Shown: in pieces, positions 21,540 to 30,221 of the stretch | How positions within the stretch are numbered: the first letter of the stretch is position 1 | Layout: the number at the start of each line of letters is the position of its first letter | NCBI RefSeq assembly: GCF_938045625.1 | Contig: NZ_CALIAV010000025.1 | Span: 1 to 33,473, forward strand | Direction of reading: 5' to 3' | Length of the DNA stretch: 33,473 nucleotides | Origin: an uncultured Campylobacter sp. | GTDB taxonomy: Bacteria; Campylobacterota; Campylobacteria; Campylobacterales; Campylobacteraceae | Made by a program: the position numbers and the translations under genes | Notes under the pieces: model-generated | Seen by the model: the letters and a program-made list of their open reading frames with translations, nothing else | Databases searched by the model: none | Told to the model about the DNA's origin: nothing

Positions 21540-23276
21540 TCATCTCCAAAAATCAAAAAAATTAAACCACTGCGCGGGCGTTTGTTTGCAGCGATTTTCT
21601 AGCTCGCGGACGTAAATTTGCAGATATTCGCGCGCTGCGGCGGCCCTGTCTCGCCCTAGCTTTACGGTGCTTGCTAGCGGCACGAGCTTGATCCTAAATT
21701 TACCCTCTATCTTTTGACACCACAGCGAGCTTATCTTTACGCCCAAGATCCCCGCGATCAGATACGGACCGTAGTTAAAGCTCGCCTCCTTGCCAAGAAA
21801 TTTCACCCGCGCGGCCTTATCGCCGCCAAGGGGCGTTCTATCGCCCATTATGCCGATGTGCTCGCCGCTTTCGACGATATTTTTTAGCTCCAGCATCGCG
21901 GCAACGTCGAGCTCATTAACCAGCATTATGCGCACGCTGCCGTCGTTTTGGCTGATCTGTTTTAGCACCTCGTTAAACTCGCGCGAGTTTTTGTCGTAAA
22001 CCAAAATCACCATCCTAAAGCCATCGACCCGCGCGCCCAGAGCCTTGCAAATTTCGACGTTTCCAAGGTGCGCCGTGAGCAAAATTTGCCCCTTTTTCGC
22101 GCCGATTAGTTCGCTTTTTATACGCTCTAAATCAATGATTTCTAGTTCGCTATCCTTGATCTTTCCTTTCCAGACTCTAAATTTATCGCAGATAGCGCCG
22201 CCAAATGCCTCAAAATGACTAAAAACGCTCGTGCCTTTTAGTGTCTGCGAGCCTGTAAATTCGCTCAAATTTTGCCTAAACGCCGCGATGTTTTCGCGCT
22301 CGTTTTTTGAAAATATATAATAAAACCAAACCACGATTTTAACGATAATCTTTAGTATAAACTCAGGCAAAATTTGCGCCAAAAATAGGCTAAGTCTTAG
22401 AAAAAACGCGCCGCCTCTTTCCTGCTTTTTCCACCAGAGATTTTGCTCGGCATTTTCTTGCGATTTTTTTAAATTTTGCGCGTCGTTTGCGCCGTCTTTA
22501 AAATTTGCGCTTTTGCTTAAATTTAACCCGCACGCTCGCCAAATTTTACTCAGCATAAATTTAGGCAGAGAAAAGAAGCATTTTGCGTGCATGAGGCTGA
22601 TTAGCGCGTTATCGCGCAGCATCTTAAAGTGCGAAACGCCGCCCTTTTCGTAGCGCACGTAGGTATCTATCCAGCGCATATCTACGCCCTGTCTAGCGGC
22701 ATTTACGAGGATTTCGATGTCAAATTCCATCCTATTGGTCTTGCTTTTTGCCGCCGCTTTTTTAAGCTGCTCTAAAGGATAGACGCGAAAGCCGCACATA
22801 GCGTCTTTGATGCCAAGGCTTAGCGTATTTATCGCAACCCAAAAATTCGTGATTTTCCTGCCGTGGACGCGGGATTTTGGCGCATCATCGCCGTAGATAG
22901 GATTTGCGCAGACGATGCTTTGCGGGTGCGCCTCGCTCTCGCGCAAAAACTCGCCAATGAGTGCCGCGTCGTGCTGAAAATCGGCGTCGATTTGCAAAAC
23001 GTGGCTAAAACCGCGCTCCAGTGCAAATTTAAACCCGTCCTTCATCGCGATGCCCTTGCCGCCGTTTTGCGCGCGCGTGAGCAGCAAGATACCCTCCGTT
23101 CGCTCAAGCTCCGCCAAAATTAGCTTACTAGCCTCGTCCGAGCCGTCGTCCACGACGATAACGGGCAAATCGTAGGCTTTTAGCGCCGAGATCAGGGCTT
23201 TGATATTTTGCGGGTGATTGTAAAAAGGCACCAAAAATGCAAATTTATTCAAAGCGCGGCCCTGCCCGTCGAGCAT
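21540..23276 (-). CDS. Glycosyltransferase family 2 / lysophospholipid-type acyltransferase fusion (ApeJ-like)
   Basis: 578 aa, two domains. Residues about 10-240 are a GT2 fold: FLVPFYNHPQN, VIVVDDGSD and the metal site IDADFQHD, then CGFRVYPLEQLKKA. Residues about 280-578 are an LpxL-like acyltransferase with HLGNVE (the H-x4-D/E motif), GIMGDRTPLGGDK and KFRIKLVPL. The fusion is normal for APE clusters and should add a sugar and an acyl chain to the polyene head at the inner membrane. Start is uncertain: ATG at 23276 overlaps the upstream gene by 28 bases; a TTG at 23252 overlaps its stop by four and has AGGG upstream. Confidence 0.88.
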   Translation of the reverse strand: MLDGQGRALNKFAFLVPFYNHPQNIKALISALKAYDLPVIVVDDGSDEASKLILAELERTEGILLLTRAQNGGKGIAMKDGFKFALERGFSHVLQIDADFQHDAALIGEFLRESEAHPQSIVCANPIYGDDAPKSRVHGRKITNFWVAINTLSLGIKDAMCGFRVYPLEQLKKAAAKSKTNRMEFDIEILVNAARQGVDMRWIDTYVRYEKGGVSHFKMLRDNALISLMHAKCFFSLPKFMLSKIWRACGLNLSKSANFKDGANDAQNLKKSQENAEQNLWWKKQERGGAFFLRLSLFLAQILPEFILKIIVKIVVWFYYIFSKNERENIAAFRQNLSEFTGSQTLKGTSVFSHFEAFGGAICDKFRVWKGKIKDSELEIIDLERIKSELIGAKKGQILLTAHLGNVEICKALGARVDGFRMVILVYDKNSREFNEVLKQISQNDGSVRIMLVNELDVAAMLELKNIVESGEHIGIMGDRTPLGGDKAARVKFLGKEASFNYGPYLIAGILGVKISSLWCQKIEGKFRIKLVPLASTVKLGRDRAAAAREYLQIYVRELENRCKQTPAQWFNFFDFWR

Positions 23277-24925
23277 TTTTCGCCGTTACAAAACAGCTCA
23301 AAGTAAAGCTTGCCGCCGCGTTTTTCAAAACAAACGCGAAGCGCGTCGCCAGGTCTAACAAACTTCATAAATTTTAGATTTTCCACCGTACTGGCGCCGC
23401 TAACGTCGATACCGACGCCGCTAGCTAGCTCAAAGACGTAGTCAAGCTGCATAAATCCCGGTAGCAGCGGTAAATTTGGAAAATGGCTCTCGTAAATCTC
23501 GAGCCCTGCGTGCATGATAGCGCTAAATTCGTACTTTTGCGCGCCGTCAAGCCACTCGCCGTTTGCGTCAAATTTAACGCAGCTAGCATTTGTGCCGCAG
23601 CTTAAAGCGCTCTCTAAATTTTGGCCGTTTTGGCAAATTTGACCGCTGCAAATTTTACCCGCTTCATTTACCGCCCCGCCGCTCCAAACGGGTTTAGGGC
23701 TAGCAAACAGCGCATTTTCAAATTCGCTTTTTTCAAATTTACCCTGCTGATTTCGCGGCATTTTTTTTACTATTTTAAAGTATCGGACGCTGTTTTTAAA
23801 CTCGAGCTTCAAAAGCTCTTTTAGTTCGGCTACCACGCCTTTTTTGCCGATTTTTCTAAATTTTTTAAGCCCTTCGCCGTTTAGCTGTAAAAGCGCGGCG
23901 ATGCGCTTAAATTTCGGATGCGGCGCGCAGTAGCAGTCCGCTAGCAGGCCGCTTTCTAGCAGCTTTGCTTCGATGCTCTCCAGACTCACGCGCTTGTCGT
24001 TTAGCTTGACGATACGGTCTATCCTGCCTTGTAGCGCGAGGCGGCCCTCGTCAATACTCGCCGCGTCGTTAGTCTGAAAAAACTCGCACCAAGGCGAGCT
24101 TACGTTTAGCGCGCCTCTATCGTCTAGCCCTGCGTCCACCGCGCCAAACAGCCTAAGCCCGTCGCCGCAGTCTTTAGCCACTATGCCCGTTTCCGTGCTG
24201 CCGTAGATCTCGATGATACGCGCGTTGCAGATTCGGTTTAGCTCGCCTCTTAGCTCCTTTTTTAGCGGCGAACCCGCACTTACGATCCCGCTTAAGCCTT
24301 TTAGCGCGCTTGCGGCGGGACTTTGAGCTAGAGTTCTAAGCAGCACCGGACTAGCGATAAATACGTGATTTGCAAGCTCTAATCCCAAAATCGCCTCGGG
24401 GTAGTTTAGCTCGTCCGCGATGACGCGCGCACCTAGCACTAGCGGTAAAAAGACCTTAAAGGTAAGCCCAAACATGTGCCTATGCGAAACGCTCGAAAAA
24501 AAGGTATTTCTCTCGCTAAAATTTAGCTCGCCCGCTAGATACTCCCCCTCTTTTATCATCTGCGCGAGCGTTTTTTCTATCATCTTGCTTTTGCCGCTAG
24601 AGCCTGAAGTCTGCAGATAAAATTTAGCCTGCGGATCAAATTTAAACCCACTTACGGGTGCATTTGCAAGAAAATTTAAAAAATTTTCGTCGTTTACGGC
24701 GGTCAAATTTGGCTCATATATCGGCTTTGCCAGCACGTAAGGCGCAGCGCCAGCCAAAAGAGAGCCAAAAAAAGCAACGTAAAATTTAAACGTGTCGTCG
24801 ATGTAAATTTGCAGCTCTTTTACGCCCTCTTTTTCTAAAAACGCGGCAAATCTAATACACGCATCAAAGACGTCGCGCGAGTCGTCCGTAAATCTAAAAT
24901 TTTTTAAATTTTCCTCAAAGCTCAT
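23249..24925 (-). CDS. AMP-dependent acyl ligase fused to a FabZ/FabA-like dehydratase (ApeH-ApeI fusion)
   Basis: 558 aa. Residues 1-405 are an adenylating enzyme: P-loop LQTSGSSGKSK (105-114), IEIYGSTETGI (238-248), LQGRIDRIVKLNDKR (298-312) and the catalytic Lys396 in NQQGKFEK. It would activate the aromatic starter acid and load it on carrier protein. A Cys/Asn-rich linker (about 410-460) leads to a hotdog dehydratase (465-558) with the active His481 in HFPNLPLLPG. In the E. coli-type cluster these are two genes, as I remember them; here they form one protein. It overlaps the genes on both sides. Confidence 0.88.
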   Translation of the reverse strand: MSFEENLKNFRFTDDSRDVFDACIRFAAFLEKEGVKELQIYIDDTFKFYVAFFGSLLAGAAPYVLAKPIYEPNLTAVNDENFLNFLANAPVSGFKFDPQAKFYLQTSGSSGKSKMIEKTLAQMIKEGEYLAGELNFSERNTFFSSVSHRHMFGLTFKVFLPLVLGARVIADELNYPEAILGLELANHVFIASPVLLRTLAQSPAASALKGLSGIVSAGSPLKKELRGELNRICNARIIEIYGSTETGIVAKDCGDGLRLFGAVDAGLDDRGALNVSSPWCEFFQTNDAASIDEGRLALQGRIDRIVKLNDKRVSLESIEAKLLESGLLADCYCAPHPKFKRIAALLQLNGEGLKKFRKIGKKGVVAELKELLKLEFKNSVRYFKIVKKMPRNQQGKFEKSEFENALFASPKPVWSGGAVNEAGKICSGQICQNGQNLESALSCGTNASCVKFDANGEWLDGAQKYEFSAIMHAGLEIYESHFPNLPLLPGFMQLDYVFELASGVGIDVSGASTVENLKFMKFVRPGDALRVCFEKRGGKLYFELFCNGEKCSTGRAAL

Positions 24926-25451
24926 TATTTTTTATAAATCTCTTTCTAAACAAAATTTCCCCGAAAAATAGCGCCCCCATCAGCGCATAAGAGACCGCGC
25001 CGCTATAAACGCTCCAGTAAAATTTATTCTCCATCAAGGCTAGCGCGAGCGAGAGGGCGGCGTTAAAAACAAAAAACGCACACCAAATTTTGGTCAAATT
25101 TCGCGTATAAGCCACGCCTTTTTCGTCCAAATTTGGCTCTTTTAGTTTTGCTATTTTGGTGATGACGGCTTCGTTTTTTAAGCTAAAAGCAAAAAAGGCC
25201 AAAAACACCAAACTCACCAAAACCGGGTAAAGATACGCTAAAAATCCGCCTCTAAAAATCATACAAACCATGAAAAAAACGGCGGCCGCGATACTAAGCC
25301 TCCTCTCAAAGCCGCTCGAATACGCTCCGCGAGCTATCCATAGCACGGCAAGCGCCCAAACGACCCAAAAGGCAAAATCGCCCGCAAAAAATAGTGCGAA
25401 CGGGTAGATGACGCTAACTACGCTTAGGGCGATTTTAAGCTTGCCCGTCAA
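24915..25451 (-). CDS. COG4648-type membrane protein of the APE cluster (ApeG-like)
   Basis: 178 aa with about six hydrophobic segments and few polar loops (for example ALSVVSVIYPFALFFAGDF at the start and AVSYALMGALFFGEILF near the end). A basic C-terminus (RKRFIKNNEL) faces the cytoplasm. Proteins of this kind sit between acyl carrier and ligase genes in APE clusters; the role is not known, perhaps membrane assembly of the synthase or lipid handling. It overlaps the carrier gene by 17 bases and the ligase gene by 11. Confidence 0.78.
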   Translation of the reverse strand: MTGKLKIALSVVSVIYPFALFFAGDFAFWVVWALAVLWIARGAYSSGFERRLSIAAAVFFMVCMIFRGGFLAYLYPVLVSLVFLAFFAFSLKNEAVITKIAKLKEPNLDEKGVAYTRNLTKIWCAFFVFNAALSLALALMENKFYWSVYSGAVSYALMGALFFGEILFRKRFIKNNEL

Positions 25452-25686
25452 ATTTTTTAGCCACCGCGTTTACGATGTCTTCGAGCGTTTTTACGTTTTT
25501 AAAATCTTCAGGCATCAATCGGTGGCCCGTTTTGCGCTTGATGTGGTCTATTAGATCGATCGCGTCGATGCTATCTATCTGAAGATCCTCGTAAATGCGC
25601 GTTTGCGGCGTAATTTTGGCCTCGTCGATCTCAAAAAGCTGCACTAGCGCGGACTTTAAAATTTCAAAAATTTCTTCTTTTTTCAT
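25435..25686 (-). CDS. Acyl carrier protein (ApeF-like)
   Basis: 83 aa with the carrier fold. The phosphopantetheine site is Ser39 in LQIDSIDAIDLI, a D-S-I variant of the usual D-S-L. It carries the growing polyene as a thioester. It is the second of two adjacent carrier genes, two bases after the other, and they are not close copies, which suggests separate jobs for starter and extender or chain loading. Confidence 0.92.
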   Translation of the reverse strand: MKKEEIFEILKSALVQLFEIDEAKITPQTRIYEDLQIDSIDAIDLIDHIKRKTGHRLMPEDFKNVKTLEDIVNAVAKKFDGQA

Positions 25687-25688
25687 CG

Positions 25689-25946
25689 TTATTTCCTATT
25701 TTCAAAGATGTATTGCGCGAGGCTTTTTACACTGTAAAAAATCTCTTTTAAATTTGCGGTTTTAGAGTCCAAAACCAGGCCGTAGTTTTTTTGCACCGCA
25801 AGGCCAAGCTCGAGCGCATCGACGCTATCAAGCCCTAGCCCCTCGTTAAAAAGCGGCGCGTTCTCGTCGATATCGCTTGGTTTCATATCCTCTAAATTTA
25901 AGCTCTTTATGATGAGCTCTTTTATCTCGTCTATTAGTTCGTTCAT
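25689..25946 (-). CDS. Acyl carrier protein (ApeE-like)
   Basis: 85 aa carrier with the phosphopantetheine Ser41 in GLGLDSVDALELGLA. It begins MNELIDEIKELIIKSLNLED. It overlaps the acyltransferase stop by four bases (ATGA) and precedes the second carrier gene by two bases. Acts with the ketosynthases, reductase and dehydratases of the cluster in the cytoplasm. Confidence 0.92.
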   Translation of the reverse strand: MNELIDEIKELIIKSLNLEDMKPSDIDENAPLFNEGLGLDSVDALELGLAVQKNYGLVLDSKTANLKEIFYSVKSLAQYIFENRK

Positions 25947-26695
25947 TGTTTAAACTCCTTTGTATAATTTTCGCTGATAAAAGCGTGCAACTCTCTAGCT
26001 CTGATCGGGTTTGGTCTATCCGCGCAAAATCCGTCCAAATTTAGCCTAAAAAGCTCTTTGAACTCGTATTTTATCATAACGCTCGGGGTTTTGTACCAAG
26101 GCTCGTTTTTTTTGAGGCTGGGCGGATCCATTTTGATGGCGATGGCGACTAGCTGCTTTGCCGCATTTACCGCGATGTAGGCGGCAGCTTTATGAAAGAC
26201 TATCTCGCCCGCCGTGCGCGTGCCTTCTGGAAATATTATCAAACTTTCGCCGCTCTTTAGGGCGTCCGCGCTTTTTTGCAAGAGCTCCTCGTTTGCGGTA
26301 TTTAAGATATATCCGCATGATTTTATCGCAGGAGCTAAGAAGATATTTTTACCAAGGCCCCCTTTTACCACGCAGTTTGCGCGGCGGATGAGTGCTATCA
26401 AAAAGACGACGTCTAAAAGCGAAGGGTGATTTGCTATGATTATCTGCGAGGCGGAGCCAAGCCCCAAAGGAAGGTCAAATTTGGTGCGCTGATAGCCGCA
26501 AATTTGAGTAGAAAATATAAAAAATCTCCAGGCTAAACGCACCAGATCGCGGCAAAAATTTCGGATAAACTTAAATTTATAAAGCCCAAGAAGCGCAACC
26601 GGAACAAAGATCAAATTTCCAAGCGCGCAAATGAGTCCAAATAGCGCAAAATTCGACCCTACGATAAAAATTTTAAACCAGTGACGAGGGCTCAT
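25943..26695 (-). CDS. PlsC-type 1-acylglycerol-phosphate-like acyltransferase (ApeD-like)
   Basis: 250 aa from the ATG at 26695 (MSPRHWFKIFIVG), chosen because it has a GGTGGG site; a longer frame from 26791 would add 32 residues that overlap the upstream gene. An N-terminal membrane helix precedes the acyltransferase motifs NHPSLLDVVF (H-x4-D) and FPEGTRT. It would attach an acyl chain to, or from, the polyene lipid anchor at the inner membrane. Overlaps the ketosynthase-like gene by 23 bases. Confidence 0.85.
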   Translation of the reverse strand: MSPRHWFKIFIVGSNFALFGLICALGNLIFVPVALLGLYKFKFIRNFCRDLVRLAWRFFIFSTQICGYQRTKFDLPLGLGSASQIIIANHPSLLDVVFLIALIRRANCVVKGGLGKNIFLAPAIKSCGYILNTANEELLQKSADALKSGESLIIFPEGTRTAGEIVFHKAAAYIAVNAAKQLVAIAIKMDPPSLKKNEPWYKTPSVMIKYEFKELFRLNLDGFCADRPNPIRARELHAFISENYTKEFKQ

Positions 26696-27353
26696 AATCC
26701 CACCGCCAAGCGGAGTTTTTATCCGCGCTTTGCCAGGAGCATTTTTGCTTCGGATCAAAATTTTGCAGGAATTTAACAAGCAAATTTTCATCCGTTTTGC
26801 CGCTAATTTCGCTTTGCGATAGGCTCAAATTTTCGCCCTCGCTAACTAGCAAACAAACCATACAAGAGGGCGCAGACTCGTCAAAATACTCCTGCGAAAT
26901 GCTCTCGTGATAGGCTAAAACCAGAGCGTTTTTGGCTCCGCTTTTTAGCATCAGATGTGCCTGCACCAAAGCGTACTCTAGCGGCGCGTATGCTGAAACG
27001 GCCGAGATTTCGCTACGATTTTTGAAATTTATCGCTAAAAGCGAGGAAAGTGCGTTGTGAACCGAGAGCGAAAACGAGGTCGGCGAGATAAGTTCGCCGT
27101 GAGCTAGCGTGTTTTGCAGCTCAAAACAGCGATTTATCTCCCCTTCGTACGAACTAAACACGATAGGCATATCAAGCGGCGCAATGTTTTTGGTTAGATC
27201 AAAGGCGCATTTTGCCGCGCGGCTAAGCCTACGCCGCTCAAGCGGGGGCACGTGCAAGACGTCAAGCTCCCTCTCGTATGCCGCCAGCCTCGCGTCCTGC
27301 GCGCCGTTAAAAACAACTGCGTCAAAAAAATCGAGTTTAAAATTTAGCCTCAT
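26673..27353 (-). CDS. Ketosynthase-like protein without active Cys (ApeC-like chain-length factor)
   Basis: 226 aa, about half of a ketosynthase. It matches the N-terminal ketosynthase-like type (PVIVFSSYEGEINRC and SPTSFSLSVHNALSSLLAI). Where a ketosynthase has the nucleophilic Cys it reads SAVSAYAPLEYALV, so it cannot condense by itself. In APE systems such a protein pairs with a full ketosynthase as a chain-length factor; here the partner would be one of the two full enzymes upstream. Low-confidence detail: which of the two. Confidence 0.8.
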   Translation of the reverse strand: MRLNFKLDFFDAVVFNGAQDARLAAYERELDVLHVPPLERRRLSRAAKCAFDLTKNIAPLDMPIVFSSYEGEINRCFELQNTLAHGELISPTSFSLSVHNALSSLLAINFKNRSEISAVSAYAPLEYALVQAHLMLKSGAKNALVLAYHESISQEYFDESAPSCMVCLLVSEGENLSLSQSEISGKTDENLLVKFLQNFDPKQKCSWQSADKNSAWRWDYEPSSLV

Positions 27354-27368
27354 TCGCCCCTCTCGCCG

Positions 27369-27788
27369 TTATTTCGCGATATCGCCTTTTAGCGTTACGC
27401 CGGCCATCAAAGCGCCCGCACCGCACTGAAACTGAGTTTTGGAGTCAAAAGGCTGTTTTTTGTAGTAGCCAGTTAAATTTACCACCTTCGCGCCGCCCTC
27501 TTGCACCGCGCGCTCCTGGAAGGTCTTTATCGCTGACAAAAACGCCCACTGGCACGCCTCTTTGTCGCTTTTATTGAAGGCGTTGGTTTTTTTGTTTGCC
27601 ATTAGGCCGCTTTTGATGATGCCGTCTTTCGTGCCAGAGCCGAAGCTTAGCTTGATGTTTGGATTTAGCACCTCTTTTGCCTTCGGCGAGCTTAGCGCCT
27701 CCTCGATCGAAAAGCTAAGCACGTCGTCACGCGCGCTCAAATTTAAAGCCAAGGCGCAAACGCCCGCTAAAACCAGTAATTTTTTCAT
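27369..27788 (-). CDS. Small secreted two-Cys protein, tandem paralogue A
   Basis: 139 aa with a signal peptide (MKKLLVLAGVCALALNLSARD). The mature part contains FSIEEALSSPKAKEVLN, KEACQWAFLSAIKTFQERA and TQFQCGAGALMAGVTLKG. It is clearly related to the next gene (150 aa): both share the E/A-C-x-W/Y-x-F helix, a valine-rich V-N-L/I-x-G strand, and D-S-K-x-x-F-Q-C. The two conserved Cys suggest a disulfide in the periplasm. Similar small proteins in such clusters carry misleading excinuclease names in databases, as I recall. The role in APE export is unknown. Confidence 0.78.
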   Translation of the reverse strand: MKKLLVLAGVCALALNLSARDDVLSFSIEEALSSPKAKEVLNPNIKLSFGSGTKDGIIKSGLMANKKTNAFNKSDKEACQWAFLSAIKTFQERAVQEGGAKVVNLTGYYKKQPFDSKTQFQCGAGALMAGVTLKGDIAK

Positions 27789-27797
27789 TTTTTCTCC

Positions 27798-28250
27798 TTA
27801 TTTCAAATTTGCTTTCAACGCCACCGCAGTCGCCATATTTCCGACTACGCATTGAAATTTATCCTTGCTGTCTAGTAGCTTGTCTTTAAAATTTCCTTGT
27901 ATGTTCACGACACTGCTTTTGCCCGCGTTTTTAGCCGCCGTTTGCAGATCGACCAAGACCTTAACGAATACGTATTCGCAAGACTCCTTGTAGTTATCCT
28001 CGCGCGGGTCTTTTACCGCGTCGCCGAAGCTATTTTCCTCTACCGCGCGGTATTTGTTGCTACGCCTTTGCGATTTTACGGGCTCTAGCTCCTCGTCCAT
28101 CTGTTTAGAAAACTGCAAGCTTATATCTTTTAGCAGATATTTCTTTGCAAATTTAGACTCCAGCGCGCTTGCGATATCGTGCTCGTAAAACTCGTCCTTC
28201 GCCGCCGAAAAAGAGCAAACCAAAAGCACAACGGCTAAAATTCGTTTCAT
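27798..28250 (-). CDS. Small secreted two-Cys protein, tandem paralogue B
   Basis: 150 aa with a signal peptide (MKRILAVVLLVCSFSAAKD). It follows the same plan as its neighbour: IASALESKFAKKYLLKDISL, then KESCEYVFVKVLVDL, SSVVNIQGNFKDKLLDSK and DKFQCVVGNMATAVALK. An extra charged insert (about 50-80, with RRSNKYRAVEE) distinguishes it. Divergence with retained Cys points to an old duplication and a paired function, for example two subunits of one periplasmic complex. It lies 9 bp from paralogue A and 16 bp from the ketosynthase. Confidence 0.78.
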   Translation of the reverse strand: MKRILAVVLLVCSFSAAKDEFYEHDIASALESKFAKKYLLKDISLQFSKQMDEELEPVKSQRRSNKYRAVEENSFGDAVKDPREDNYKESCEYVFVKVLVDLQTAAKNAGKSSVVNIQGNFKDKLLDSKDKFQCVVGNMATAVALKANLK

Positions 28251-28266
28251 ATTTTACCTTCAAATT

Positions 28267-29508
28267 TTAAATTCTTTTAAATATCAGCGACGTATTTACT
28301 CCGCCGAAAGCAAAGTTGTTACTCATCACAAAGTCCGTATCTATCGCGGTTTGCTCGGTCAGGTAAAAAAGCGGCGCGCAACTAGGATCGACGCGGGTCA
28401 AATTTATCGTAGGAAAAAATCTTTTCTCGCGCATCATCATTATGCTAAATATCGCCTCCAAACCGCCGCAGGCTCCTAGCGTATGGCCGAGGTAGCTTTT
28501 TAGCGAGCTGATAGCGATCTTATCGCCAAAAAGCTCGTTTGTAGCGATACTCTCGGCGATGTCACCGTGCTTAGTCGCCGTGGCGTGAGCATTTACGTAG
28601 CCGATCTTTTCGGGCGTTAAATTTGCGTCTTTTAAAGCTAAAACCATCGCGCCTTTCATCGTCGCGCTTTGCGGGCGCGTTACGTGCGAGCCGTCGCAGT
28701 TTGAGCCAAAGCCCACGACCTCGGCGTAAATTTTAGCCCCACGCTTTACGGCACTCTCTTCGCTCTCTAACAAAAGTATCCCCGCACCCTCGCCCAGCAC
28801 TAGCCCGTCGCGCTCCTCGTCAAACGGAGTCGGCGAAATTTCAGGCGAGCCGTTTTTCACGCTAGTGGCGTAGAGCATGTCAAACACATATGCCTCGCTC
28901 GGACACAGCTCCTCTGCGCCGCCCGCTAGCATCATGTCGATCTTGCCGCTTTTGATACTCTCGTAGGCGTATCCGATCGCGTGCGAACCGCTCGTACATG
29001 CCGATGATGTCGGGATGATGCGCCCTTTTAGCGAGTAAAAAAGCGCGATATTTGCCGCCGTGGTGTGAGGCATCATCTTGATGTATGTATTGGCATTGCA
29101 CTCGTTTTCGCCGCGCTCGAGCAGTTTTGCCATCGCTAGTATCGACTCGGTGCTACCCGTAGACGAACCGCACGCGACGCCTAGTCTGCCGTCCTGTACG
29201 CTAGGATCGAGGCTTGCGGCGTCTAAATTTTCGCCTCGCATGAGCCCGGCATCTCTTAGCGCCAAGCCAGCCGCCTCTACGCTGTACATCGAGACAGTGC
29301 CCAGGCTTCTTAACTGCTTACGGTCCCACGAGCTAGGGCACTCATAGCCCTCTATAGGTGCAGCTAGGCGGGTATTTAGATCAGCGTACCTATCCCACTG
29401 AGACATGTATCTCACGGCGTTTCGACCAAGCTCAAATTTGGCCCTTATCTCCTCCCAGCTCTTACCAAAGGCGCTCACCATACCCATACCGGTTACAAAA
29501 ACTCGCAT
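28267..29508 (-). CDS. Beta-ketoacyl-ACP synthase II type, APE ketosynthase (ApeR-like)
   Basis: 413 aa from the ATG at 29508, which overlaps the upstream stop as TGATG and follows GGAGGG; a TTG at 29514 is not needed. The Cys-His-His triad is complete: Cys171 in TSSACTSGSHAI, His308 in VNAHATATKHGD and His342 in YLGHTLGACGG. It extends acyl-carrier-bound chains by malonyl units. Order (ketosynthase last of the N-O-P-Q-R block) suggests the ApeR role, a homodimeric synthase that starts or completes the chain. Which ketosynthase pairs with the chain-length factor is not readable. Confidence 0.93.
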   Translation of the reverse strand: MRVFVTGMGMVSAFGKSWEEIRAKFELGRNAVRYMSQWDRYADLNTRLAAPIEGYECPSSWDRKQLRSLGTVSMYSVEAAGLALRDAGLMRGENLDAASLDPSVQDGRLGVACGSSTGSTESILAMAKLLERGENECNANTYIKMMPHTTAANIALFYSLKGRIIPTSSACTSGSHAIGYAYESIKSGKIDMMLAGGAEELCPSEAYVFDMLYATSVKNGSPEISPTPFDEERDGLVLGEGAGILLLESEESAVKRGAKIYAEVVGFGSNCDGSHVTRPQSATMKGAMVLALKDANLTPEKIGYVNAHATATKHGDIAESIATNELFGDKIAISSLKSYLGHTLGACGGLEAIFSIMMMREKRFFPTINLTRVDPSCAPLFYLTEQTAIDTDFVMSNNFAFGGVNTSLIFKRI

Positions 29509-30221
29509 CAGCAAAGCCCTCCGTTTACGCCGATCACCTGCCTCGTTATGTAGGCTGCGCCCTCGCTTAGCAAAAACTCGACCAAAGGCGCGACCTCGTC
29601 TGCTTTGCCCGCTCTTTTAGCAGGGATAGCCTTTAAAATCTCCTCCATCGGCAAACCGCCGTCCGTCATATCGGTCTCGATGAGTCCAGGCGCGACACAG
29701 TTTACGGTGATATTTCGCGATGCTAGCTCGACTGCGAGGGACTTTGCCGCGCCGATGAGGCCTGCTTTGCTCGCTGCGTAGTTGCTCTGTCCGCGGTTGC
29801 CGATGATACCTGAGACCGAGCTCATGACGACGATACGAGCGGGCTTTTTAGCGCGGATCATAGGCATTAAAGCGGGCTTTAAGACATTATAGAAGCCGTT
29901 TAAATTCGCATCAATAACGCCGAACCAGTCCTCGTCCTCAATGCCGACGAAGGTGTTATCGCGCGTGATTCCGGCGTTTAGTACCACCGCGTAATAAGCT
30001 CCGCTTGCCTCTATATCAGCCTCGATCGCCGCCCGTGCCGCCTGCGTATCTGCAACGTCAAATTTTAAAGCGCTCAAATCTAACTCGTTTTGCAAATTTA
30101 AAAGCCGCTCGCTCGCGCTTTTGCCGTGTAGCACGACCTCGTATCCCGCCGCCGCCAGCCGCCTAGCCACCGCTTCGCCGATGCCGCGACTCGAGCCCGT
30201 TATCAGCACTCTTTTACTCAT
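29508..30221 (-). CDS. 3-ketoacyl-ACP reductase (ApeQ-like, FabG/SDR family)
   Basis: 237 aa short-chain dehydrogenase. NADPH loop TGSSRGIGEAV (8-18), N-A-G at 82-84, S137 (SSVSG), Y148 and K152 (YAASK), and the C-terminal FabG-like TRQVIGVNGGLC. It reduces the 3-keto group after each condensation. It overlaps the dehydratase gene by eight bases and the ketosynthase by one. Confidence 0.93.
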   Translation of the reverse strand: MSKRVLITGSSRGIGEAVARRLAAAGYEVVLHGKSASERLLNLQNELDLSALKFDVADTQAARAAIEADIEASGAYYAVVLNAGITRDNTFVGIEDEDWFGVIDANLNGFYNVLKPALMPMIRAKKPARIVVMSSVSGIIGNRGQSNYAASKAGLIGAAKSLAVELASRNITVNCVAPGLIETDMTDGGLPMEEILKAIPAKRAGKADEVAPLVEFLLSEGAAYITRQVIGVNGGLC

